From NCBI RefSeq assembly GCF_003443615.1, contig NZ_CP031967.1, forward strand, positions 2,046,001-2,110,000: DNA of 64,000 bases, read 5' to 3'. The number at the start of each line of letters is the position of its first letter. Positions within the stretch are counted from its first letter, which is position 1. Positions 8,664 to 16,669 of this stretch are shown here, in pieces. Below the pieces are notes generated by a model, which saw nothing but the letters and a program-made list of their open reading frames with translations, did no database searches and was not told the DNA's origin. A program made the position numbers and the translations under genes. This DNA is from Alteromonas sp. BL110. Its GTDB lineage: Bacteria; Pseudomonadota; Gammaproteobacteria; Enterobacterales; Alteromonadaceae.

Positions 8664-10391
8664 TTAAGCCGGTTGGGAGGCAAGGCGCTTAAGGCCTTGC
8701 TCATATTTTACCCGCCACCATTTAAGGCTAATACCTATGGCAGCGAAGCAGCTGGCCCACAAGCCAATTAGAGCTGGTATAAAGGCGTTACTGATACCAC
8801 CTACAAAGCCCACTGGAGAGAACATCAGGTAGAGCGTAGCGATAAGGCCAACCAGCACAATGGCGCAAGGTATAGCATAGCGCCAAGGAGTCATATTGAC
8901 TTCGGCCTTGGGCGTAAAATGCCATGGCGTCGCCATTGGATAAAGCTTACCTATCATTAACATAATGGCCAGTTCGATAGCGAACAAGATGGCATAAATA
9001 TGAATGAAGTTGATATCTACTTCCCATACGAACTTGAGCAGTCCATAGGCGATTACGTGAAAAATGATGGCTACTTTTGCGGCTAGGGCAGGTACGTTCT
9101 TGGTAAACAAACCAACTAATACAATGGTGATTACCGGAATATTATAGAACCCAGTGAATATGCGAATAATTTGCCACAAGCCCTCAGGTGCAAACATCAA
9201 TAGTGGCGCTGTGATAAAAGACAGCACAGCGATAACGATACTGGTGATTTTAGCGACGCGTATTAGCTTTTCGTCACTTACTTTGTCTTTTTTGAAGGGC
9301 TTATAAACGTCTAAGCAAAATAGCGTGGCAGCACTGTTAAGCAGTGAATTAAAAGAGCTAAACACCGCCCCAAGCAATACGGCTAGGAAGAAGCCCGACA
9401 AATACTGTGGCAACACATCTTTTACTAAATGTGGGTAGGCAAGGTCGATAGTTTGAAGGTTCTCATCTTGATATAGATGATAAGCAATAACGCCAGGGAG
9501 CATCATCATAAAGGGCACAAGTACTTTAAAGTAGCCTGAGAACAGCACGCCTTTTTGACCTTCAACCAGGTTTTTAGCCCCAAGGGTTCTTTGAATAACG
9601 TATTGGTTTGTACCCCAATAGAACAGGTTGGCTAATATCATACCTGTAAAAATAGTACCGAAGGGAACCGGATCGTTTGCCCCGCCTATGGCATTGAGCT
9701 TTTCGGTTTCCGTTGTTGCAATAGTCGAAAGGCCATCACTAAAGCTACCGTCGCCTAAAGCAATTAAACCAAGTATAGGGACTAGCAGTCCCACAATTAG
9801 AAGTCCTACACCGTTTATGGTATCTGACACTGCCACTGCCTTTAAGCCACCAAAAATGGCGTAAAGCGCACCTATGGTGCCTACAATCACAATGGTTAAG
9901 ACTAAGCCTACTTCGTAGCTGACGTTAAAAAGGCCTGGGACATCGAACAGTCGTAAAACTGCAATGGACCCTGAATAAAGTACCGATGGAATAGTCACTA
10001 ACGAGTAGCCCACCATAAACAGCACTACTGTCATTCTACGCACGCTGTCGTCGAAGCGGTCCCGTAAAAACTCAGGCAAGGTGGAAAAAGCCCCCGCTAA
10101 ATAACGGGGTAAGAAAATAAGCGCCATAATTATGGTAGAGATACCTGCGGTCACTTCCCACGCCATAGCGCTAAGGTTGTAGCCGAAGGCAGAGCCGTTT
10201 AAGCCAATAAGCTGTTCAGCTGAGAGGTTGGTAAGGATCATGGACCCGGCTATAAAGGTGCCGGTTAGCCCTCTTCCTGCAAGGAAGTAACCGTCTTGGG
10301 TGTTAACTTCCCCTTTGGTTTTCATGTAAGAGATAGCGGCAACGATAGCCATAAATGCCATACATGACAGTAGGGTAAGGGTAATATCCAT
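8664..10391 (-). CDS. Sodium:solute symporter (SSS family, SGLT-like)
   Basis: Inner-membrane Na+-coupled symporter, 575 residues from the ATG at 10391. This ATG is chosen over an upstream in-frame TTG because AGGAG lies 7 nt before it. The protein has 13-14 hydrophobic segments and SSS hallmarks: YFLAGRGLTGTFIAGSMILTNLSAEQLIGLNG near the N-terminus, the TM6-7 region GTIGALYAIFGGLKAVAVSDTINGVGLL, and ANLFYWGTNQYVIQRTLGAKNL, which is typical of the sugar-transporting (vSGLT) branch. It starts 16 bp after the GH31 gene ends and so forms an operon with it. The sugar released or delivered to that hydrolase is the likely cargo. SSS members carry varied solutes, so the exact substrate is open. Confidence 0.92.
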   Translation of the reverse strand: MDITLTLLSCMAFMAIVAAISYMKTKGEVNTQDGYFLAGRGLTGTFIAGSMILTNLSAEQLIGLNGSAFGYNLSAMAWEVTAGISTIIMALIFLPRYLAGAFSTLPEFLRDRFDDSVRRMTVVLFMVGYSLVTIPSVLYSGSIAVLRLFDVPGLFNVSYEVGLVLTIVIVGTIGALYAIFGGLKAVAVSDTINGVGLLIVGLLVPILGLIALGDGSFSDGLSTIATTETEKLNAIGGANDPVPFGTIFTGMILANLFYWGTNQYVIQRTLGAKNLVEGQKGVLFSGYFKVLVPFMMMLPGVIAYHLYQDENLQTIDLAYPHLVKDVLPQYLSGFFLAVLLGAVFSSFNSLLNSAATLFCLDVYKPFKKDKVSDEKLIRVAKITSIVIAVLSFITAPLLMFAPEGLWQIIRIFTGFYNIPVITIVLVGLFTKNVPALAAKVAIIFHVIAYGLLKFVWEVDINFIHIYAILFAIELAIMLMIGKLYPMATPWHFTPKAEVNMTPWRYAIPCAIVLVGLIATLYLMFSPVGFVGGISNAFIPALIGLWASCFAAIGISLKWWRVKYEQGLKRLASQPA

Positions 10392-10407
10392 GAACAACTC
10401 CTAAGCG

Positions 10408-12474
10408 CTATGCTGGCCAGTGCGAGATATTCGACATATCCATATCGGTATGCTGAACATCGGGACCCATGACAATGCGACTGCCTTTTTGAATGAATAC
10501 AGCAACATCATTAAGTGCCAATATCTCTTCTCTGTACTGTTCACCTTGTATCACTTCGTCGGTACCAAAGCGCACCCACTCGCCCTTAGGTAAGTAGTAT
10601 TTAATTTTGCCGCCAGGCACAACACAAGGCACAACCAGCAAGTCATCGCCGCACATAAACTGTTGTTCAAAAGCATGAGCAAGCGGCTGATCAGGAAAGG
10701 CTAACGCCATGGCCCGCTGAACCGGAAGCCCTGTTTGCGATGCTTTTTCTGCGGTTTCTTTTAGATAAGGAATAAGCTTGTAGCGTAGCTTTAATGCGTT
10801 AAACACTGCATCTGATGCTTCATCACCATATGACCAGGGTTCGCGAGGGCCAATACCATGTAATCGCATGTGGGCGCTAAATACTGATGCTTGCGCCCAT
10901 CGTACATAGAGCTCCGCATCCCGGGTATCTTTGTAAAAACCGCCGATATCTGTAGCGAAGAAGGGCCCACCTGACATACCCCAAGACAAGCTGCCACGAA
11001 TACTTGCCGCGAGGCCGTGCCAGTCGGCTTGCGGGTCGCCTCCCCACTGTGAAGGATAGCGCTGGCTTCCCGTCCAAGCTGAACGGCTAAACAAGAATGG
11101 GCCAGTTTTGCAGTAAGCCGCAGCCGCCTCATAAACACAGCGGTTATAGAGCATACTGTAAACATTGTGCAGGCGATTGCCTGAATCACCGCTGTACGAC
11201 AGCATATTGTCGTCTTCTAGCTGCTCGCCAAAGTCGGCCTTGATCATGTCTACACCAAGGTCAAATAGAGGTTTGTGCGAGGTTTTCCAAAACTCATAAG
11301 CTTCTGGGTTGGTAAAGTCTAAGATACCTGAGTCTGGCAGTGGTGTTAGCACTTCCCCAAATGGGCTCAAATCCCATTCATAGCGATACGCTTCGCCAGT
11401 GCGTTTATCTTTTATCAACCAGCCTTTTTCTGCAGCTTTTTTATAAAGAGGGTTTTTCACTGAAATCATGGGGTATTCCCATACACAGATCTTAAAACCT
11501 AACGCTTTAAGCTCATCAATAACCGGTTGTGGATCTTCGTAGCGTTTCGGGTCCCACTCAAAAGCAAAGCGAGTATCCGTATCTTGCCAAGCACGACCAT
11601 CAAGGGTGATGACATCACAAGGCATATTTTTTTCGCGTACTTCGTGGGCAACGGCAAGTAGCTCATCGGCATCTTTATAATACGCTTTAGAGAGAATGAC
11701 GCCTAAACTCCACGTAGGCGGCGTAGGGGCAAACCCGGTTAATTCGCTGTAGGTTTTAATGCTTTGCGCCGGTGAGTCTTGGTGGAACAAAAATACGTCG
11801 AGAAGATTATCTTCTACTAAACATACATACGCACGCTGTGACCAGAGCGCATATCCCACACTATGGGTGACGGGAGCAGGTGTATGTACAAAAAGATTCC
11901 AACCTTCTGGGCTCCACGCATACGGGGTATTTTTGTATGACTTCTCTGCGTTTACGCCAAGGGCATCGTGATTGTAAGAACGGATAAGTTGACCGCGTTT
12001 ATCAAGCTTGCCCCATTTCTCGCCAAGACCGTAAACCGCTTCATCATAGCCAAGCTCCAGGCTCACTAACCATCCGCTGTCTGTTTTAGCAAAGGGCGGT
12101 AAACGATGCTGGCGCACAAAGTGGCCATCGGTAGCGCTTTGTTGAACAAGACTATCATCTTTATACAGCTTAAAATGAAGAGGAGAAGCAAAAATTTCTA
12201 AACGATAAGCGCCAGCGATAAGGGTGCTGTGCGACTTATCACCTGATAATACTAACGGTTGCTTATCGGGCGCTTGTGTGAGCATACCAAAGTCGTCAGT
12301 GGCATTAACGTCACTTTGAATGCGTAGACCAAACTCGCTGATACTAAAGCTTAACTCACCGTATTGCGTAGGGACGATAAGTGTTTTATCGTCAGACAAA
12401 AAGGGCTGCTTGGTGATGTCAGCAGCTTCAATATCGTTCCAATCTGGTTCAGTTACACAAAAAGCGTTACTCAT
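10408..12474 (-). CDS. GH31 family alpha-glycosidase (YicI-like; possible sulfoquinovosidase or alpha-xylosidase)
   Basis: Retaining alpha-glycosidase of 688 residues without a signal peptide, so probably cytoplasmic. The nucleophile Asp414 is in MIKADFGEQ and the acid/base Asp480 in SQWGGDPQ. DIGGF and ICVWEYP motifs complete the GH31 barrel. Overall motifs (KADFGE, WGGD, FSAHMRLHG, YGDEASD) resemble E. coli YicI alpha-xylosidase more than YihQ sulfoquinovosidase. Around the substrate pocket it reads QDTDTRFAFEWD: Arg302 falls near the sulfonate-binding Arg301 of YihQ in my by-eye alignment, but the partner Trp and Gln are not obvious. It heads an operon with the symporter. Its promoter holds the best copy of the shared operator. 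The family is certain; the substrate is not. Confidence 0.9.
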   Translation of the reverse strand: MSNAFCVTEPDWNDIEAADITKQPFLSDDKTLIVPTQYGELSFSISEFGLRIQSDVNATDDFGMLTQAPDKQPLVLSGDKSHSTLIAGAYRLEIFASPLHFKLYKDDSLVQQSATDGHFVRQHRLPPFAKTDSGWLVSLELGYDEAVYGLGEKWGKLDKRGQLIRSYNHDALGVNAEKSYKNTPYAWSPEGWNLFVHTPAPVTHSVGYALWSQRAYVCLVEDNLLDVFLFHQDSPAQSIKTYSELTGFAPTPPTWSLGVILSKAYYKDADELLAVAHEVREKNMPCDVITLDGRAWQDTDTRFAFEWDPKRYEDPQPVIDELKALGFKICVWEYPMISVKNPLYKKAAEKGWLIKDKRTGEAYRYEWDLSPFGEVLTPLPDSGILDFTNPEAYEFWKTSHKPLFDLGVDMIKADFGEQLEDDNMLSYSGDSGNRLHNVYSMLYNRCVYEAAAAYCKTGPFLFSRSAWTGSQRYPSQWGGDPQADWHGLAASIRGSLSWGMSGGPFFATDIGGFYKDTRDAELYVRWAQASVFSAHMRLHGIGPREPWSYGDEASDAVFNALKLRYKLIPYLKETAEKASQTGLPVQRAMALAFPDQPLAHAFEQQFMCGDDLLVVPCVVPGGKIKYYLPKGEWVRFGTDEVIQGEQYREEILALNDVAVFIQKGSRIVMGPDVQHTDMDMSNISHWPA

Positions 12475-12490
12475 TTCTACATTACCCTTG

Positions 12491-12537
12491 ATGTCTTATA
12501 TAAGACATAAGTTAATGAAATGTAACTTGGGTGTCAA
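12491..12537 (-). promoter_or_regulatory. Promoter plus perfect 18-bp operator of the GH31-symporter operon
   Basis: On the minus strand: -35 TTGACA (12532-12537), 17-bp spacer, -10 TAACTT, directly followed by the perfect palindrome ATGTCTTATATAAGACAT (12491-12508). A repressor here would cover the transcription start. The arrangement is base-for-base equivalent to the AKR promoter at 14562-14608. The HutC-type GntR regulator encoded at 13513 is the obvious candidate. Confidence 0.85.
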
Positions 12538-12661
12538 TCTGCAATTAGCAAATTATAAAAATTTAGATCAATAGCCATTTGTTCAATTCTAGATAGCATT
12601 CGATCTATTGACGAAGCGTAACTGTGCCACTATAGGTTTGCGTTTTATATGCGTTTAGATA

Positions 12662-13414
12662 TTAGACACTGATATTTTTAATGATAAGTGTCACGCCGCT
12701 TAACCCAAGCATGGTTAACGCTAAAAGCCTTACAGAAGCCGCGGGCACGCGCGCCGCAAGCATTCGCCCTATTCTTGTGAAAACGAGGATCACAGGAATA
12801 GCAAGCAGCGCAGAAAGGAAAACGTCGCTCGAAGGCAGAGTGCCAAACGGTATTATTGCCAAGCGTAATAGCGACGTTATGCTGAACACGGCAAGAAGCG
12901 TGATTCTAATTTCGTTAATTGGCCATGTTTGCCTGTAACACTGAAATACGACGGGCGGTCCGAACGTAGAGAAAAGCCCACCTAACATACCGCCTAGACC
13001 ACCTGCCACGGAGAAACCAAAGGCACTACCGGTTGGCTGTCCACGTTTTCTTTTAACCAACAAAAGCCCACAGCAACTTAAAATAGCGATGCCAAGCAAT
13101 AGGTTAAGCCATGTTGCCATACCAACGGATAAGTACTCCAACAGCGCATACCCTATGCCCATAAACGGAATACCGCTAAGAAGAAGAATGGTAAAAGCAC
13201 GCTTGTTTATTTGTTCGGTGTTTCTTGCTACCAGACTAACAGAGTTAAAAAGGCTTAAAAAACTCACCATAAATGTGGTCGCGGTGAGCGGTAAAATTCC
13301 GAACAAGGTAAAGCTAGACACCACCATAAGCCCAAAGCCGAATCCACTTAATGTTTGCAGAAGCGTTGCAATACCTAAAAGAGCGAACATGGGGAGCAGT
13401 GTTTCCAAGGGCAT
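12662..13414 (-). CDS. TSUP (TauE/SafE) family exporter, likely sulfite or organosulfur anion exporter
   Basis: Inner-membrane protein of 250 residues with 7-8 hydrophobic helices. It shows the TSUP features: LLQTLSGFGFGLMVVSSFTLFGILPLTAT at the N-terminus and GGLGGMLGGLFSTFGPPVVFQCY in the second half, the two inverted repeat halves. The start ATG at 13414 has AGGA upstream. It is divergent from the GntR gene and upstream of, but separately promoted from, the GH31 operon. TauE/SafE members often export sulfite or sulfoacetate, which suits the nearby dioxygenase, sulfite dehydrogenase and YeiH genes. The family also includes uncharacterised transporters, so the substrate is inferred from context. 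Confidence 0.82.
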   Translation of the reverse strand: MPLETLLPMFALLGIATLLQTLSGFGFGLMVVSSFTLFGILPLTATTFMVSFLSLFNSVSLVARNTEQINKRAFTILLLSGIPFMGIGYALLEYLSVGMATWLNLLLGIAILSCCGLLLVKRKRGQPTGSAFGFSVAGGLGGMLGGLFSTFGPPVVFQCYRQTWPINEIRITLLAVFSITSLLRLAIIPFGTLPSSDVFLSALLAIPVILVFTRIGRMLAARVPAASVRLLALTMLGLSGVTLIIKNISV

Positions 13415-13512
13415 GTATGTTATTCCTACGATGTATGTGATTTAAGTCAAAAATGCGCTATAACTCTTGTGTATGATATAAAAACAATAATTAAGCGTTT
13501 AGGTTAGGGTTC

Positions 13513-14262
13513 ATGTCTTCATCTCAGTTCGATCACAAACTCAGCGGTCCAAGTCTTGCTTTTCAGCCTCTATACCAACAGGTAGCTGAGTACATTAAGC
13601 AACTCATTGTGGAGCGTCGATGGCAACCCGGTGAGATGCTGCCTAGTGAGTTTAAACTTGCAGATGAGTTCAAAGTGAGCCAAGGAACCGTTCGCAAAGC
13701 ATTAACACTGCTTACCGACACTAAAATTGTAACCCGCAGGCAAGGCGTGGGTACATTCGTTTCTGAACATACCGCTCAAGATGCACTATTTCGCTTTTTT
13801 CCGTTACAAGCTGACGGAAAAGGAGCCGATTTACCTAAAGCAGAGCTCATCAGTAAAGAACTGGTAGACCCGAGCGAAACAGTTCAAGCGGCTCTTTCCA
13901 TAACGGCAAAAGATAAAACTGTAAAGCTTAAACGCAGACGCATACTTGAAAATGAATTTTGTATGCTGGAAACCATATTTTTGCCTTTCAAAATGTTTCC
14001 TGAAATCCACCTGCGCGAGGATATTCCGCATACTTTGTATCACTTTTATCAAACGGATTATAACCAAACAGTGTTTAAAACCCGTGACAGCATTAAAGCT
14101 ATTCTTGCATCAAAAAGCGACGCGAAAAGCTTAGGTATTGAAAAAGGGGCACCGCTGCTTTTGGTCACGCGTGTTACAGAATCTATTGATGGCAAGTTAA
14201 TTGAGTATCGCGAAAGTAAATGCAGAACCGACCATTACCATTACCAGGTTGAGCTCGATTAA
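13513..14262 (+). CDS. GntR family transcriptional regulator, HutC subfamily (UTRA domain)
   Basis: Ligand-responsive DNA-binding regulator of 249 residues. The winged helix occupies residues ~15-85 (PLYQQVAEYIKQLIVERRWQ, LPSEFKLADEFKVSQGTVRKAL, TRRQGVGTFVSEH), with the canonical GntR LPSE start and recognition helix. The UTRA effector domain follows (LKRRRILENEFCMLETIFLP to LLVTRVTESIDGKLIEYRESKCRTDHYHYQVEL). It sits between the GH31/TSUP and AKR/dioxygenase arms. The 16-18 bp palindromes at three nearby promoters are of a size suited to a GntR dimer. A degenerate TGTGTATGATATAAAAACA before its own gene may allow autoregulation. The effector is probably the imported sugar or a metabolite of it. 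Confidence 0.93.
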   Translation: MSSSQFDHKLSGPSLAFQPLYQQVAEYIKQLIVERRWQPGEMLPSEFKLADEFKVSQGTVRKALTLLTDTKIVTRRQGVGTFVSEHTAQDALFRFFPLQADGKGADLPKAELISKELVDPSETVQAALSITAKDKTVKLKRRRILENEFCMLETIFLPFKMFPEIHLREDIPHTLYHFYQTDYNQTVFKTRDSIKAILASKSDAKSLGIEKGAPLLLVTRVTESIDGKLIEYRESKCRTDHYHYQVELD

Positions 14263-14561
14263 TTTACTTTCCCCCTTACTAGCGACAAGGTTTAATACAA
14301 TTAGGCGGTACCAAGGAGGCTAAAGTTTAATGTCCACGGTGCTGCTATTGCTCACCTAACTTTTTCCGTCTACCTATTTTTAGTGGGCTTTAGCTCGTGT
14401 CTAACGTAAACGCCGCCCCGGCTCAAAAAATCTGCGTGTGATAAACGTCTTGGTCTAGAATGCCCTTTTCTATTCCGCCCTAAACTGACAGGTATAGTGC
14501 TCAACTAATCCAGCCACCAAAAACCACGTACTATCTTTTTGCTTAGTTCGTTAACACTTTG
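14263..14561. other. Intergenic region with a possible 9-codon leader ORF
   Basis: About 300 bp between the regulator gene and the AKR promoter. The only item of note is a very short ORF at 14330-14359 (MSTVLLLLT then stop) preceded by a full AAGGAGG at 14313-14319, 10 nt upstream of its ATG. It lies upstream of the AKR promoter and I cannot say whether it is transcribed. No terminator or RNA fold stood out. Confidence 0.35.
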
Positions 14562-14608
14562 TTGACATCATAATATCTGTGTAATAACTTATGTCTTATA
14601 CAAGACTA
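14562..14608 (+). promoter_or_regulatory. Promoter plus operator of the AKR-dioxygenase operon
   Basis: -35 TTGACA (14562-14567), 17-bp spacer, -10 TAACTT (14585-14590), followed at once by ATGTCTTATACAAGACTA (14591-14608), an imperfect copy of the palindrome at the GH31 promoter. A further half-site-like GTTATACAAGAG begins at 14624, giving TTATACAAGA twice in direct orientation. The layout suggests repression by occlusion. Confidence 0.82.
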
Positions 14609-14694
14609 AAGTTTGAAGCTGACGTTATACAAGAGCATACTGCTAATGTAAAACTAATTAGCTTAATGCAACAAATTCTAAGGTGAATGAAACG

Positions 14695-15648
14695 ATGAAT
14701 AAGATACCTGAGGTGGGTTTTGGCTTTTGGAAAGTAGATACTGCCATTTGTGCCGAAACAACATACCAAGCGATTAAAGCTGGCTATCGCCACTTAGATT
14801 GCGCCGCAGACTACGGTAATGAAAAGGAAGTGGGAGAAGGCATAAAGCGCGCTATTGATGAAGGTTTATGTACCAGAGATGAGTTGTGGGTAACCTCGAA
14901 GCTTTGGAATACATTTCATGCCCCAGAACATGTAGAGCTGGCGCTTGAGAAAACGCTATCTGATTTACAGCTAGACTACCTAGACTTGTATCTTATCCAC
15001 TTCCCTATCGCGCAGAAGTTCGTGCCGATCGAAACACGATATCCGCCTGAATGGTTTTACGACCCCGATGCTGCTGAACCAAAAATGGAGCTTGCACCTG
15101 TACCACTTTACAAAACGTGGGAGGCCATGGAAGCGCTAGCAGATAGCGGTAAAGCAAAACAAATCGGTGTGTGTAATTACAACACAGGCCTGCTTAACGA
15201 CTTAATGAGCTATGCGCGTATCAAGCCAGCAATGCTTCAAATTGAATCCCATCCTTACCTAACACAAGAACGCTTAATTCGTTTAGCAAAAGACTATGGT
15301 TTAAATGTTACTGCGTTTTCGCCTTTAGGTGCGCTTTCTTACCTAGAGCTTGAAATGGCAGATAAAACTGAATCTGTGCTTCAGCAAGATGTGGTGAAAG
15401 CTGCGGCAAAAGCTCACGGTAAAACACCTGCGCAAATCGTATTGCGTTGGGGTGTTCAGCGCGGCAACGCTATTATCCCGAAAACGTCAAAAGTTGAACG
15501 TATGAAAGAAAACTTGGCGCTTTTCGACTTCTCACTAAGCGACAGTGAAATGCAGGCTATTTCAGCATTAAACATGAATCGTCGATTTAACGACCCAGGT
15601 CACTTCTGCGAAGCTGCCTTTAATCGTTTCCACCCCATTTACGACTAG
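14695..15648 (+). CDS. Aldo/keto reductase (xylose/aldose reductase-like)
   Basis: NAD(P)H-dependent carbonyl reductase, 317 residues. The ATG at 14695 is preferred over the upstream in-frame GTG at 14683, because that GTG is part of the ribosome-binding AAGGTG. The AKR catalytic tetrad is visible: Asp35, Tyr40 (DCAADYGNE), Lys69 (VTSKLW) and His102 (LYLIHFP). NADPH-binding IPKTSKVERMKEN and a C-terminus with LNMNRRFNDPGHF resemble fungal xylose reductases (AKR2). It is first in an operon with the dioxygenase 9 bp downstream. In the sulfonate-sugar model it would reduce 6-oxo-glucose to glucose (the SquF/SmoB step). A plain aldose reductase role is the alternative. Confidence 0.9.
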   Translation: MNKIPEVGFGFWKVDTAICAETTYQAIKAGYRHLDCAADYGNEKEVGEGIKRAIDEGLCTRDELWVTSKLWNTFHAPEHVELALEKTLSDLQLDYLDLYLIHFPIAQKFVPIETRYPPEWFYDPDAAEPKMELAPVPLYKTWEAMEALADSGKAKQIGVCNYNTGLLNDLMSYARIKPAMLQIESHPYLTQERLIRLAKDYGLNVTAFSPLGALSYLELEMADKTESVLQQDVVKAAAKAHGKTPAQIVLRWGVQRGNAIIPKTSKVERMKENLALFDFSLSDSEMQAISALNMNRRFNDPGHFCEAAFNRFHPIYD

Positions 15649-15657
15649 GAGTTAACT

Positions 15658-16665
15658 ATGAAAAACGTCAATGACAGCTCTGCGGTAGCGTACGCAAGCG
15701 TACCTACTCAGCACAACTACAACGGCGGTGTCTTCCCTGAAATAGTCGTGAACAATGAAAGCTGTTCCACTGTAGAAGAAACGGTTGCCTTTGTTAAAGC
15801 GAACCAGTCAGAACTTGAAGCAAAACTGGCTAAATCTGGTGCGCTGCTTTTTAGAGGGTTCCCTCTAGATTCAGCAGAGACCTTTGACGTTTTTTCAGCA
15901 GGCTTTGGTTATCCTAACTTTACCTATCAAGAGTCGCTTTCTAACGCGGTGCGTATTAACTATACCGAACGTGTATTTACCGCTAACGAAGCGCCTAAAG
16001 ATGTAGAAATTTTCCTTCATCACGAAATGGCTCAAACGCCTATTTCTCCAAGTAAACTTTTCTTCTTTTGCAAAACCGCAGCAGATGAGGGTGGTGCTAC
16101 GCCGCTATGTCGTTCAGACAAGTTGTTTGAAGCATTGAAAGCAGAAAACCCTGAACTCGCCAGCGACTTTAAAGAAAAGGGCTTGAAGTACACCACCACC
16201 ATGCCTGCCGCTAATGACATTAACTCAGGTCAGGGCCGCAGCTGGAAAAGCACGTTAAGTGTGGAAACCGTAGAAGAAGGTGAAGCTAAGCTCAAAGAAC
16301 TAGGTTACAGCTGGGAATGGTTAGAAGATGGCAGCTTAAAAGCGATTACGCCCGTACTTCCTGCGGTCATCGAACTGAATGATGGTTCTGAAGTGTTTTA
16401 CAACCAGCTTATCGCGGCCTACATGGGCTGGAAAGGCGTTCGCGAAAACCCATCTTCAGCTATTACGTTTGGTGACGATAGTGCTATACCGAAAGAGGGG
16501 CTAGAGCGTATTGCTGAGCTCTCGGAAGGCTTTACATTTGATTTAGAGTGGCAAGACGGTGACGTGGCTATTGTTGATAACTATCGTGCGATGCACGGCC
16601 GTCGCCCTTACTCTGGCGATCGCAAGCGTGTAGTGCTTGTGGCATTGGTTGCATCTGAGCGTTAA
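15658..16665 (+). CDS. TauD/TfdA family Fe(II)/2-oxoglutarate-dependent dioxygenase
   Basis: Non-heme iron oxygenase, 335 residues, cytoplasmic. The iron-binding triad is visible as His121-x-Glu123 (FLHHEMAQ) and His313 (DNYRAMHGRRPY), with Arg322/Arg324 following as the 2-oxoglutarate carboxylate ligand (SGDRKR). The HxE form and the FFFCKTAADEGGATPL segment place it in the SyrP/clavaminate-like side of the TauD fold rather than with classical taurine dioxygenase. It lies between an aldehyde-reducing AKR and sulfate/sulfite handling genes. This suggests oxygenolytic C-S bond cleavage giving sulfite and an aldehyde, as described for the alkanesulfonate dioxygenase SqoD acting on sulfoquinovose. 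The substrate is an inference; hydroxylation of another metabolite is possible. Confidence 0.88.
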   Translation: MKNVNDSSAVAYASVPTQHNYNGGVFPEIVVNNESCSTVEETVAFVKANQSELEAKLAKSGALLFRGFPLDSAETFDVFSAGFGYPNFTYQESLSNAVRINYTERVFTANEAPKDVEIFLHHEMAQTPISPSKLFFFCKTAADEGGATPLCRSDKLFEALKAENPELASDFKEKGLKYTTTMPAANDINSGQGRSWKSTLSVETVEEGEAKLKELGYSWEWLEDGSLKAITPVLPAVIELNDGSEVFYNQLIAAYMGWKGVRENPSSAITFGDDSAIPKEGLERIAELSEGFTFDLEWQDGDVAIVDNYRAMHGRRPYSGDRKRVVLVALVASER

Positions 16666-16669
16666 TACC

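Noticed and set aside
10408..15648. Xyloglucan/xylose utilisation as the main explanation of the GH31 and AKR genes
   Set aside because: Not excluded, but it leaves the dioxygenase, TSUP, YeiH and sulfite dehydrogenase genes unexplained and no xylose isomerase or xylulokinase is present.
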